From Betaproteobacteria bacterium (lineage in GTDB: Bacteria; Pseudomonadota; Gammaproteobacteria; Burkholderiales; SG8-39): 34,501 nt of DNA. The position numbers were made by a program, and so were the translations under genes. A model generated the notes under the pieces. That model made no database searches and was not told where the DNA came from. It worked only from the letters and a program-made list of their open reading frames with translations. The DNA lies in contig JADJPT010000030.1 of NCBI GenBank assembly GCA_016713125.1, positions 1 to 34,501 on the forward strand, in the 5' to 3' direction. Position 1 is the first letter of the stretch, and the number at the start of each line of letters is the position of its first letter. Below, piece after piece: positions 1 to 7,099 of this stretch.

Positions 1-993
1 CCGCCGCGCCCGCCCTGGCCGCGGACCGTCACCCGTGCATTCGCCCCCCGAGATCAACGCCACCGGCGGCGCGAACGGCGCGCCGTGCGTGCGCACTTCG
101 CGCGCAAGTGCCGCCATGACCTTGCCGACTTCCTGCGCCTCGCCGGTGATCGAATCGCCGAGGATGGCGGTGGCGATGCCGTGCGCACGGAATACCGCGG
201 CAGCGGCCTCGAGCGAGCGGTGAGCCGTGGCGATCAGGCGGTTCTCAGAGCGCGCGAACATCGGGTCCCCGGGCTTCGGTGTTTCGCCGATTTCGCCGCG
301 AACCCCGGCCTCCAGGCGCGTCTGCACCGCGGCCGGTGGCTGCACCGCGTAGCGCGCGAGGACCTCGAGCGCATCGGCGTAGGTGGTGGGGTCCGCGGCG
401 CAGGGGCCCGACGCGATGTGTGTAGGGTCGTCCCCGGTCACGTCCGAGATCACCAGCGCAAGGATGGGTGCGCGGCAGGCGGCGGCCAGGCGCCCGCCCT
501 GTATTGCCGACAGGTGCTTGCGCACCGTGTTGATCTCCTGGATCGTCGCCCCGCACCTCAGCAGCTGATTGGTGACCGCCTTGAGATCGGCCATGCCGAT
601 GCGCTCGGCCGGCAGCGACAGCAGGCTCGACCCGCCTCCCGACACCAGCGCCAGCAGCAGGTCATCGGCCTGCAGCGCCTGCGTCATGGCGAGGATCTCG
701 CGCGCGGCGCGTTCGCCGCTCGCGTCGGGGACCGGGTGTCCCGCCTCGACACAGCGTATGCGCTGCAGCGGCAGCGCATGGGCGTAGCGGGTGATCACCA
801 GGCCGTCCAGTGGGGCGTCGGCGGGCCAGTGGCGCTCGACTGCCGCGGCCATGGAGGCGGCCGCCTTGCCCGCGCCTATCACCAGCGTGCGTCCGCGCGG
901 CGGTGCGGGCAGGTGGGCGGGAACGATGTGCTGCGGATCCGCGGCCGCCACCGCGGCGCGGTAGCTTTCGATGAGTATGTCGCGAGGGTTCAT
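1..993 (-). CDS. Glycerate 2-kinase (TtuD/GckA, DUF4147-MOFRL family), 3' end cut by window edge, probable frameshift
   Basis: The product would phosphorylate D-glycerate to 2-phosphoglycerate in the cytosol; the family is often misnamed hydroxypyruvate reductase. The ATG at 993 opens a frame with the DUF4147 signatures in order: VIGAGKAAASMA, VITRYAHALP, EAGHPVPDASGE, LLALVSGGGSSLL, then NTVRKHLSAIQGGRLA and VISDVTGDD with ASGPCAADPTTY. The MOFRL domain begins at LISGGECT, about base 36. There the frame goes wrong: skipping one G of the run at 31-33 restores the family-like TVTVRGQGGRGG. The gene therefore carries an apparent +1 indel just before running off the left edge. It is divergent from the membrane protein at 1091. 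Glycerate kinases of this type serve glyoxylate, tartrate or sugar-acid catabolism, which fits the sugar-acid dehydratase at 4154. Family assignment is strong; the cause of the frame break is unknown. Confidence 0.88.
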   Translation of the reverse strand, partial: MNPRDILIESYRAAVAAADPQHIVPAHLPAPPRGRTLVIGAGKAAASMAAAVERHWPADAPLDGLVITRYAHALPLQRIRCVEAGHPVPDASGERAAREILAMTQALQADDLLLALVSGGGSSLLSLPAERIGMADLKAVTNQLLRCGATIQEINTVRKHLSAIQGGRLAAACRAPILALVISDVTGDDPTHIASGPCAADPTTYADALEVLARYAVQPPAAVQTRLEAGVRGEIGETPKPGDPMFARSENRLIATAHRSLEAAAAVFRAHGIATAILGDSITGEAQEVGKVMAALAREVRTHGAPFAPPVALISGGECTGDGPRPGRARR

Positions 994-1078
994 GGTGCGG
1001 GCGACGTTAGCAGGCTGCGACGGGTTTGCCAAACGCAGTGCATGGTTGCAGGCCCGCGCGGGCGGCGGCGCGCTCGTC

Positions 1079-1084
1079 TATGAT
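1079..1084 (+). promoter_or_regulatory. Candidate -10 element for a leaderless transcript
   Basis: TATGAT lies six bases before the ATG at 1091, with no Shine-Dalgarno sequence between them. This is the spacing expected if transcription starts at or next to the start codon. No convincing -35 hexamer was found 16-18 bases upstream. Confidence 0.35.
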
Positions 1085-1090
1085 CCGCGC

Positions 1091-1894
1091 ATGGACTTCG
1101 ACACGGATGCATGTCTGCTCGGTGCCTACGCGTTGTGGGGGCTGTGCGTGAACCTGGCCTTGCGCGCCTGGCTGCGGCGCGCGGAACGCGGATCCGCGGC
1201 GACGAGCGGCGTGGAGCGGAACCTGCTGCACGATCCCTGCGAGATCGCCGCGCTGCGCGGCGGCGCGCAGGAGGTGGTGCGCCTGGCCGCCCTGGCGACT
1301 CTGCTGCGCGGTCAGGCACAGGTGCAGGGCGGGCGGCTGCTCGCCGTGGAGTCGCCGACTTTGCTGGTTCACCGGCCGGGCGCGGAACGCGCGGTGCTCG
1401 AGGCGTGTGCCACGCCGATCGACGGCACGGCCCTGCTCGCCCACCCGGGCGCACTGGCCGGGGCGCAGGCGGCGATGCACGCCCTGCGCGTGCGCGGCCT
1501 GCTCGCCCCCGGGGATGCCGGCAAGGACCGCCGTGCGACCTTCGCGCTGGTGGCATTGGCGCTGGCCGCGCCGGCTGCGCCCCTGCTGCTGCGCTTCGTG
1601 CAGGATGGCGGCAGCGTGCTGGGCGCGGTGGGTGTGCTCGGGCCGGCGGCGGCCGGCTTCGCCTGGCAGGCCTGTGCGGACCCGCAGACCGGGGCCGCCG
1701 TACGCATGCTGCACGCGCTGGGTTCGACGCATGCTGCGGCCGCCGAGCGGGTGCAGCGCGGCGGCGCTGCGCCGGAGGACGTGCTGCTGGTGGCCGCGGT
1801 GTTCGGGGCGCAGAACCTGCCGGAGCCCGCCTGCCCGGCGTTCGCTGCGCTGTTTCCCCTGCCGCCGCCCAGCATTGCGGCCGATGCCGGCTGA
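1091..1894 (+). CDS. TIGR04222-type membrane protein of unknown function
   Basis: This is a 267-residue protein. It has an N-terminal hydrophobic helix (about residues 6-27), then HDPCEIAALRGG and a following VVRLAALATLLRGQ helix (about 47-74). That pairing is the recognisable core of the TIGR04222 family (usual motif NPYEIAYLRGG). A second hydrophobic block lies at about residues 155-200 (ALVALALAAPAAPLLLRF, then VLGAVGVLGPAAAGFAW). The family is found in membranes and has no established biochemical role known to me. The ATG at 1091 was chosen because the motif begins shortly after it and a -10-like TATGAT lies just upstream. The gene stands alone, divergent from the glycerate kinase and convergent with the hydrolase ending at 1993. 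Family recognition is by motif memory; function is unknown. Confidence 0.75.
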   Translation: MDFDTDACLLGAYALWGLCVNLALRAWLRRAERGSAATSGVERNLLHDPCEIAALRGGAQEVVRLAALATLLRGQAQVQGGRLLAVESPTLLVHRPGAERAVLEACATPIDGTALLAHPGALAGAQAAMHALRVRGLLAPGDAGKDRRATFALVALALAAPAAPLLLRFVQDGGSVLGAVGVLGPAAAGFAWQACADPQTGAAVRMLHALGSTHAAAAERVQRGGAAPEDVLLVAAVFGAQNLPEPACPAFAALFPLPPPSIAADAG

Positions 1895-1992
1895 GGGCGC
1901 GTTGTCGAAAAGTTAAACTTTACTTTCTTTAAATCGGCTCCCTGTGCAGCGTTCCAGGTAGCCGGTTTGCGGTTTTCGGCAAGCTGTGAGGA

Positions 1993-2838
1993 TCAGCGAT
2001 CCAGCTTCATCATCTTGCGCACGGCCTGGAAAAGGGTGCTGTTGCGGTCGGCCAGCGCGTCGACCACGGTGAAATGGTTGCAGCCCGGCATGGGCACGTC
2101 GGTGACCGCCGAGCGCCAGCGCTCGGCGAGCAGCCGGTTCTGACGCTTGAACTCCGAGCTCTCCAGCCCGCCGACCGCCGATACCACCGGCGTGCGCGAG
2201 GCCAGCGGCAGGAAGGCCGGCGAGACCTTGAGCGCAGCCGCCTCATCCAGGCGCAGGTCGCTCTTCACCGAGTCCACGTGCACCAGCGGGCGCAGGTCGT
2301 AGATGCCGCTCACCGCCACGCCGCCCTTGAACAGGTCCCTGGGCAGGCCCTTGTCGTAAACCGGCCACAGCGCGGCGAGCATCATCGCCGCCAGGTGTGC
2401 GCCCGCGGAATGGCCGGCCACATACAGCCGGTCCTGGTCCATGCCGTAATCCTCGGCGTGGTTCCACAGCCAGCTCGAGGCGCGCAGCATCTGCTGCACG
2501 ATCTGCTCGATCGAGACGCGCGGGCACAGGTCGTAATTGACCGACACCAGCGAAATCCCGGCGTCGACCAGCGCCGGAGCGAGGTAGGAGAAATCCCCCT
2601 TGTCGAGGGAACGCCAGTAGCCGCCGTGGATGAACATCAGGCAGGTGCCGTCCCCCTTCCGGGCGGGAAAGATATCGAGGGTCTCGCCTTCGCCCGGACC
2701 GTACTTGCGGTCCAGGTAGCAGATCATGCTCGAGCGCGTGCGCGCCGAGCGTTCGGCCCAGCGCGCGAAAATGTCGGCGTACTCCGGCACCAGGGCGCGG
2801 TTGTTGTACTCGCGGTTCAGGAAGTCTTGGTCGAACAC
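1993..2838 (-). CDS. Alpha/beta hydrolase, arylformamidase (N-formylkynurenine formamidase)-like
   Basis: This 281-residue cytosolic hydrolase has no signal peptide. HGGYW at residues 71-75 is the oxyanion-hole motif typical of arylformamidases and related HSL-group esterases. It is followed by the nucleophile elbow GHSAGAH with Ser144, and a late GCNHF supplies the likely catalytic His (about residue 255). Arylformamidase converts N-formylkynurenine to kynurenine plus formate, on the route from tryptophan to anthranilate. The start is a GTG at 2838 preceded by AAGGA. The gene lies 60 bp downstream of gentisate dioxygenase on the same strand, so the two are probably co-transcribed. An amide or ester hydrolase acting on another aromatic substrate is equally possible; kynureninase and tryptophan dioxygenase are not in the window. 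Family is clear, substrate inferred. Confidence 0.8.
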   Translation of the reverse strand: MFDQDFLNREYNNRALVPEYADIFARWAERSARTRSSMICYLDRKYGPGEGETLDIFPARKGDGTCLMFIHGGYWRSLDKGDFSYLAPALVDAGISLVSVNYDLCPRVSIEQIVQQMLRASSWLWNHAEDYGMDQDRLYVAGHSAGAHLAAMMLAALWPVYDKGLPRDLFKGGVAVSGIYDLRPLVHVDSVKSDLRLDEAAALKVSPAFLPLASRTPVVSAVGGLESSEFKRQNRLLAERWRSAVTDVPMPGCNHFTVVDALADRNSTLFQAVRKMMKLDR

Positions 2839-2898
2839 TTCGGGTCGTCCTTGGTGGGCTGCGTAGTGTGGTGGTGTATAGCCGTCGGGCTGCGCGGC

Positions 2899-3983
2899 TC
2901 AGCCGCGATGCTCGCGCCAGAAGCCCAGCGCCTGCTGCGCCGGTCGGTCCGAGAAGGAGAACAGCACGGTTTCGCTGCGCGTCTCGAAGCGCGCCGGATT
3001 CCAGGACGGCACCACGAAAGTGTCGCGCGGCCCGTAGTCGAAGCGCTGCCCGGCGACGGTCACCGTGCCTTCGCCCTCGACCACCGAGTAGATGCTGCCG
3101 TCGGTCGAGCGGCAGGGCGCGGAGGCGAAACCGGCCGGCAGCAGCTGGATGAAGCTGCCGATGGTCGGCATGGCCGGTCCGCCGGTGAGCGGGTTGATGA
3201 ACTGCATCTTCCAGCCGTGGCAGGCGTCGGCGTCCTGGTTGCGCGACAGCTGCGCCAGCGTCTCGCGGCTGCGCTCGTAGGGATAGCTGAAGATCGGCGA
3301 GGTGCGCGAGGATGGCAGCGGCCCGAGCGGCACCATGTTGTTGCCGTAACGCACCGTCGAGTCGCCCATCGGCTTGGACACCGGCTGCACCTCCTCCGGG
3401 AAGTTCTCGGCGAAGCCGGCGTCGAACAATTGCAGGATCTGTATGTCCAGGCCGTCCATCCAGACCACCGGCTCGCCGTCGGCCGGGTTGCCATGGTCGT
3501 GCCAGGTCCAGGACGGGGTGATGATGAAATCGCCGGGGTGCATGGTGGTGCGTTCGCCGTCCACGGCCGTGTACGCGCCGCTGCCCTCGACGATGAAGCG
3601 CAGCGCCGACTGCGTGTGCCGGTGGCTGGGGGCGATCTCGCCGGGCAGGATCAGCTGCAGGCCGCAGTACAGGCTGCGCGCGTGATGCAGGACTGGCCGC
3701 GCAGGCCGGGGTTCTCGAGGATCAGCACGCGCCGCACGGCTTCGCGCGCGGTGATCAGCGCGCCCGACTCCATGATGTAGGGGCGCACGTCGCGGTATTT
3801 CCACAGTGCCGGCACGCAGGGGCTTTTCGGTTGCTGCGGCACCAGGGCGTGCAGGACTTCCCACAGCGGCGTCAGGTTGTCACCATCCAGGCGCCGGTAG
3901 AAGTCGGCGCGCGCCGCCGCGTCTGTGGCGGCAGCGGGCGTGGGGGCTGCGGGCTGGGCGCCCGTCCTGGCGGCGGCTTGCAT
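2899..3983 (-). CDS. Gentisate 1,2-dioxygenase (bicupin), frameshifted
   Basis: The enzyme cleaves gentisate between C1 and C2 to maleylpyruvate using Fe(II). The start ATG at 3983 is preceded by GGAGGAG. The N-terminal part (PLWEVLHALVPQQPKSPC, ALWKYRDVRPY, RRVLILENPGLRGQS) is followed in another frame by SLYCGLQLILPGEIAPSHRH, the metal-binding cupin segment with QSALRFIVEG and HPGDFIITPSWTWHDHG. A second cupin follows, ending at 2899. The frame changes inside GCGCGCG at 3676-3682; removing two bases gives an uninterrupted family-like join (GQSCITRSLYCGLQ) and a 360-residue product of normal size. It is followed by the formamidase-like gene and divergent from the dehydratase at 4154. 1-Hydroxy-2-naphthoate or salicylate ring-cleaving relatives cannot be fully excluded. 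Neither maleylpyruvate isomerase nor fumarylpyruvate hydrolase is adjacent. Confidence 0.85.
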
Positions 3984-4121
3984 GGGGTCTCCTCCTGCGC
4001 ATGCACCAGTTGCGATGCCGGAATGCCGTGCGGCGCATGCGGGGACGACGATTCTAGCAAAGCCCCCTGTCGCGGACCCCGCGGCGCAGCGAATCGAAGC
4101 GTCCGCGGGTCGGTGCGGCGG

Positions 4122-4127
4122 TATCAT
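4122..4127 (+). promoter_or_regulatory. Candidate -10 element upstream of the dehydratase
   Basis: TATCAT lies 26 bases before the ATG at 4154, leaving a leader of about 20 nt that contains the GGAG ribosome-binding site. It sits in the 170-bp divergent interval with gentisate dioxygenase. No matching -35 hexamer was seen. Confidence 0.3.
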
Positions 4128-4153
4128 CGGAGCCCCTCAAACGGAGCGGAACC

Positions 4154-5872
4154 ATGGGTGCGGACAAGAAAATCGGCCTGGCGCGCGGCCTGACGAACTA
4201 CGGCGACTCGGATTTCTCCCTGTATCTTCGTCGATCTTTCGCTAAATCCATGGGATTTTCCAGCGAAATGCTGGCAAAGCCCGTGATCGGGATTGCCGAC
4301 ACAGGCAGCGGCTTCAATAACTGCCATCGCAACATGCCTGAGCTGGTCGAAGCCGTGAAACGCGGCGTGCTGGCCGCCGGCGGCCTGCCGCTGGCGTTCC
4401 CGACCGTCTCTCTGGGCGAGGTGTTCCTGTCGCCGACCTCGATGATGTTCCGCAACCTGATGTCCATGGACACCGAGGAGATGCTGCGCGCCCAGCCCAT
4501 GGACGCCGCGGTGTTGATCGGCGGCTGCGACAAGACCGTGCCTGCCCAGCTGATGGGCATGGCCTCGGCCGACATCCCCGCCGTGCAACTGATCGTCGGA
4601 CCGATGATGCCGAACATGTTCCATGGCGAACGCCTGGGCGCCTGCACCGACTGCCGGCGCTTCTGGGGCATGCACCGCGCCGGCAAGGTCGACCAGGCCG
4701 GCATCGACGAGATCGAGGGCAATCTCGCCGCCACGGCCGGCACCTGCGCGGTGATGGGCACGGCCTCCACCATGGCCTCGCTGGCCGAGGCGCTGGGCAT
4801 GGCCCTGCCGGGTACGGCAGCCATTCCCGCGGTGCACGCCGACCGGCTGCGCGCGGCCGAGGCCAGCGGCCGGCGCGCCGTGGAACTGGCGAAGAACCCG
4901 ATCCGCCCCTCGCAGATCATCACCGGGAAATCGGTCGAGAACGCGCTGCGCGTGTTGCTCGCCATCGGCGGCTCGACCAACGCCATCGTGCACCTGACGG
5001 CGATCGCCGGGCGCGTGGGCGTGAACATCGACCTCAATCGTCTCAACGTGCTGTCGGATACCACGCCGGTGCTGGTCGACCTCAAGCCCACCGGCCAGCA
5101 TTACATGTCAGACCTGTACGCCGCGGGCGGACTGGGCGCCGTGTTGCGCGAGTTGCGGCCCCTGCTGCACCTGGACTGCATGACCGTCAGCGGGCAGACC
5201 CTCGGGGAGCGTCTGGACGCCGAGCCCGGCTGGGTGGACCGCGGCGTGGTCAAGCCCTTCGATGCGCCGTACCAGAAGGAAGGCGGACTGGTCGCGCTGT
5301 TCGGTTCGCTGGCGCCCAACGGCGCCATCCTCAAGCGCTCGGCGGCCGATCCCGGCCTGTTCGAGCGCGAGGGCCGCGTGGTGGTGTTCACCTCGCTGGA
5401 CGACCTGGCCGCGCGCATCGATACCCCGGAGCTCGACGTGCAGCCGGACGACTTCCTGGTGCTGCAGAACGCCGGGCCGAAGTCGGGCTACGCCATGCCC
5501 GAGGCCGGCTATCTGCCGATTCCGCAGAAGCTCGCGCGCGCCGGAGTAAAGGACATGGTGCGCATCTCGGATGCGCGCATGAGCGGCACGGCCTTCGGCA
5601 CCATCGTGCTGCATGTCTCGCCCGAAGCGGCGGTGGGCGGGCCGCTGGCCCTGGTGCGCGACGGCGACCGCATCCGCCTGTCGGTCAGGGAGCGTCGCAT
5701 CGACCTGCTGGTGGCCGAGGACGAACTGCAGCGGCGCCGGGCGCAGTGGAAGCCCCCGGTCGAGACGCCGTCGCGCGGCTATGCGCGCCTGTACATGCAG
5801 AGCGTGACGCAGGCCGAGCATGGCTGCGACTTTGCTTTTCTCAGGCGCCCTGCGGCGCCTGAGAAAAGCTGA
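4154..5872 (+). CDS. IlvD/Edd-family dehydratase, sugar-acid (arabonate/xylonate-type) rather than leucine/valine pathway
   Basis: This 572-residue Fe-S dehydratase would remove water from a sugar acid to give a 2-keto-3-deoxy acid. Candidate cluster-binding cysteines are Cys57 (FNNCHRNMPEL), Cys125 (GGCDKTVPAQ) and Cys198 (TAGTCAVMGTASTMAS). The C-terminal half has GGSTNAIVHLTAIAGR, KPTGQHYMSDLYAAGG and the swivel-domain motif DARMSGTAFGTIVLHVSPEA. Length and motif wording fit the arabonate/xylonate/gluconate branch better than dihydroxyacid dehydratase, and no branched-chain synthesis genes are near. ATG 4154 has GGAG about ten bases upstream. The last codons coincide with a perfect 16-bp hairpin. 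Substrate is unknown; the glycerate kinase at the left edge supports sugar-acid use. Family confidence is high, substrate confidence low. Confidence 0.9.
   Translation: MGADKKIGLARGLTNYGDSDFSLYLRRSFAKSMGFSSEMLAKPVIGIADTGSGFNNCHRNMPELVEAVKRGVLAAGGLPLAFPTVSLGEVFLSPTSMMFRNLMSMDTEEMLRAQPMDAAVLIGGCDKTVPAQLMGMASADIPAVQLIVGPMMPNMFHGERLGACTDCRRFWGMHRAGKVDQAGIDEIEGNLAATAGTCAVMGTASTMASLAEALGMALPGTAAIPAVHADRLRAAEASGRRAVELAKNPIRPSQIITGKSVENALRVLLAIGGSTNAIVHLTAIAGRVGVNIDLNRLNVLSDTTPVLVDLKPTGQHYMSDLYAAGGLGAVLRELRPLLHLDCMTVSGQTLGERLDAEPGWVDRGVVKPFDAPYQKEGGLVALFGSLAPNGAILKRSAADPGLFEREGRVVVFTSLDDLAARIDTPELDVQPDDFLVLQNAGPKSGYAMPEAGYLPIPQKLARAGVKDMVRISDARMSGTAFGTIVLHVSPEAAVGGPLALVRDGDRIRLSVRERRIDLLVAEDELQRRRAQWKPPVETPSRGYARLYMQSVTQAEHGCDFAFLRRPAAPEKS
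5834..5869. repeat. Perfect 16-bp inverted repeat over the dehydratase 3' end
   Basis: GCTTTTCTCAGGCGCC (5834-5849) and its exact complement (5854-5869) flank the four-base loop CTGC. The structure lies inside the last coding codons and ends three bases before the end of the stop codon. It lacks a T-tract on either strand, so it is not a canonical intrinsic terminator. It sits between two convergent genes, where it could stabilise 3' ends. Confidence 0.8.
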
Positions 5873-5962
5873 ACGCCGGGAACAGGGGAACCGATGGTTC
5901 CCCGTGCCCCCTCCTTCAGGAGCGCCGGAGGCGGATGTCGGGGGGGCTGAGGCGGGGGTGCT

Positions 5963-6445
5963 TCAGTCCTTCTTGGGGTAGTCGTACTTCAGCTCGAACT
6001 TGCCTTCGCTGCTGAACGACAGGGTGGCCTTGATCCAGTCGCGCTTGTCGGGCTCGAGCGCGGAGTTCAGGCGATAGACGTTCATCGCCGGCTCGCGCGC
6101 GTCGCAGGGCACCAGGTCCTTGCGTACGCCGTCCGCACCGACCACGAAGTAGCGCGCTTCGAACTTGCGCTCCTTGCCGTCGTTGTCGAGCTCGTTCACT
6201 TCGACGCCGGCCGTGCGCCAGCCCTGCGGCGCCCCGGACAGCACGCAGTTGGCGATCTCCTGCACGACTTTTTCGGCCGAGGAGCCCTCGGGCTCGGCGG
6301 CGGGCCGTGCCTCCTGCCTGGGGGCGGAGGGTGCGGGTTTCTGGGCCGGCAGCTTCAATTGCGCGGCGACGGGGCCGCAGAACGCGAGCAGCGCGACAAG
6401 CAGCAGCCCGCGGGTTCCGGAGGGAATAAGTGAGGTGGTTTTCAT
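5963..6445 (-). CDS. Small exported protein of unknown function
   Basis: This 160-residue protein begins with a signal peptide: basic start, hydrophobic LLLVALLAFCGPVAA, probable cleavage after AAA/AQ near residue 29. A Pro/Ala/Glu-rich linker (about 30-55) follows. The mature domain then has two cysteines (IANCVLSG and LVPCDAREPAM) that could pair in the periplasm, and an acidic-aromatic end (WIKATLSFSSEGKFELKYDY). The last segment resembles the small beta-sheet folds of some immunity-type proteins, but I do not recognise a family. The ATG at 6445 has no evident ribosome-binding site; a TATAGT lies eight bases upstream. It is divergent from the MarR gene and convergent with the dehydratase. 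A real gene is supported by the signal peptide and good codon use. Confidence 0.8.
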   Translation of the reverse strand: MKTTSLIPSGTRGLLLVALLAFCGPVAAQLKLPAQKPAPSAPRQEARPAAEPEGSSAEKVVQEIANCVLSGAPQGWRTAGVEVNELDNDGKERKFEARYFVVGADGVRKDLVPCDAREPAMNVYRLNSALEPDKRDWIKATLSFSSEGKFELKYDYPKKD

Positions 6446-6453
6446 AGAGGCGA

Positions 6454-6459
6454 ACTATA
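6454..6459 (-). promoter_or_regulatory. Candidate -10 element close to the start codon
   Basis: On the minus strand TATAGT ends eight bases before the ATG at 6445, with no Shine-Dalgarno sequence in between. This would give a leaderless or nearly leaderless mRNA for the exported protein. No good -35 was seen. Confidence 0.35.
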
Positions 6460-6529
6460 GCGCGTGGCCCGCCTGCGGGCCAGCGCGGGACGCCGCCCGC
6501 CGCCGCCGCGGCGGGCCTTGCGCCGCAGC

Positions 6530-6558
6530 GTGACAAACCCGGCGGGCCGGGGCAGAAT
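6530..6558 (+). promoter_or_regulatory. Candidate sigma-70 promoter of the anthranilate operon
   Basis: GTGACA (6530-6535) and CAGAAT (6553-6558) are separated by 17 bp, a close match to the -35/-10 consensus arrangement. The inferred start point falls just before the inverted repeat at 6567, consistent with repression by a bound MarR protein. Confidence 0.45.
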
Positions 6559-6566
6559 GCTTTAAA

Positions 6567-6581
6567 CCTAATCTATTTAGG
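6567..6581. promoter_or_regulatory. Candidate MarR operator
   Basis: CCTAA-TCTAT-TTAGG is a perfect 5-bp inverted repeat in an AT-rich island of otherwise GC-rich DNA. It lies between the candidate -10 and the MarR start codon. MarR proteins usually bind palindromes of this size near their own promoter, often released by an aromatic acid or its CoA thioester. Its role here is inferred from position. Confidence 0.5.
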
Positions 6582-6592
6582 CTGGAACAAAT

Positions 6593-7099
6593 TTGCCGAC
6601 CCTGCCGACCGCGCCGAACGCCGACCGCGAGACCCGCGCCAGCCGCGAAGACCATCGCGCGCTGCGCCTCTGGCTGCGCCTGCTCACCTGCACGCAGCTG
6701 ATCGAGCGCGAGGTGCGCGGTCGCCTGCGTGCGAGCTTCTCGACCACGCTGCCGCGCTTCGACCTGATGTCGCAGCTCGAGCGCCATCCTGAGGGCCTGA
6801 AGATGAACGAGCTGTCGCGCCGCATGATGGTCAGCGGCGGCAACGTCACCGGCATCACCGACCAGCTGGTGCGCGAGGGCCTGGTCGAGCGCGCGGCGGA
6901 TGCCGACCGGCGCGCCTTCCGGGTGCGCCTCACGCGCGCCGGGGACAAGGCCTTCGCCGAGATGGCGCGCGAGCACGAGGCCTGGGTGGTGGAACTGCTC
7001 GCCGGGCTTTCGCGCGCCGAGCACAAGCAGCTTTTCGACCTGCTCGCCAAGGTCAAGCGCCATGCGCTGGACAACGCGGCGGCAAAGGAGCCGGCATGA
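6593..7099 (+). CDS. MarR-family transcriptional regulator of the anthranilate-CoA operon
   Basis: This is a 168-residue winged-helix regulator. After a polar N-terminus, helices spanning LWLRLLTCTQLIEREVRGRL lead into the DNA-binding domain. MNELSRRMMVSGGNVTGI is the recognition region (about residues 70-87) and LVERAADADRRAFRVRLT the wing (about 97-114). C-terminal dimerisation helices follow. The start is a TTG at 6593; no ATG or GTG in this frame lies closer to the conserved N-terminus, and the ribosome-binding site is weak. The gene overlaps the crotonase gene by ATGA, so it is the first gene of the operon and probably autoregulates through the palindrome just upstream. By analogy with MarR proteins of aromatic-CoA pathways, the ligand may be anthraniloyl-CoA or another pathway CoA ester; that is inference. 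Confidence 0.9.
   Translation: MPTLPTAPNADRETRASREDHRALRLWLRLLTCTQLIEREVRGRLRASFSTTLPRFDLMSQLERHPEGLKMNELSRRMMVSGGNVTGITDQLVREGLVERAADADRRAFRVRLTRAGDKAFAEMAREHEAWVVELLAGLSRAEHKQLFDLLAKVKRHALDNAAAKEPA

Noticed and set aside
1895..1992. Small palindrome AAAGTTAAACTTT between two convergent genes as a terminator.
   Set aside because: It has no GC stem and no T-tract, and is probably chance in a short AT-rich patch.
5834..5869. Intrinsic terminator for the dehydratase gene.
   Set aside because: The stem is strong but neither strand has a T-tract after it, so only the inverted repeat itself is reported.
4154..5872. Dihydroxyacid dehydratase (ilvD) of branched-chain amino acid synthesis.
   Set aside because: Motif wording and gene context fit sugar-acid dehydratases better and no isoleucine/valine genes are near.
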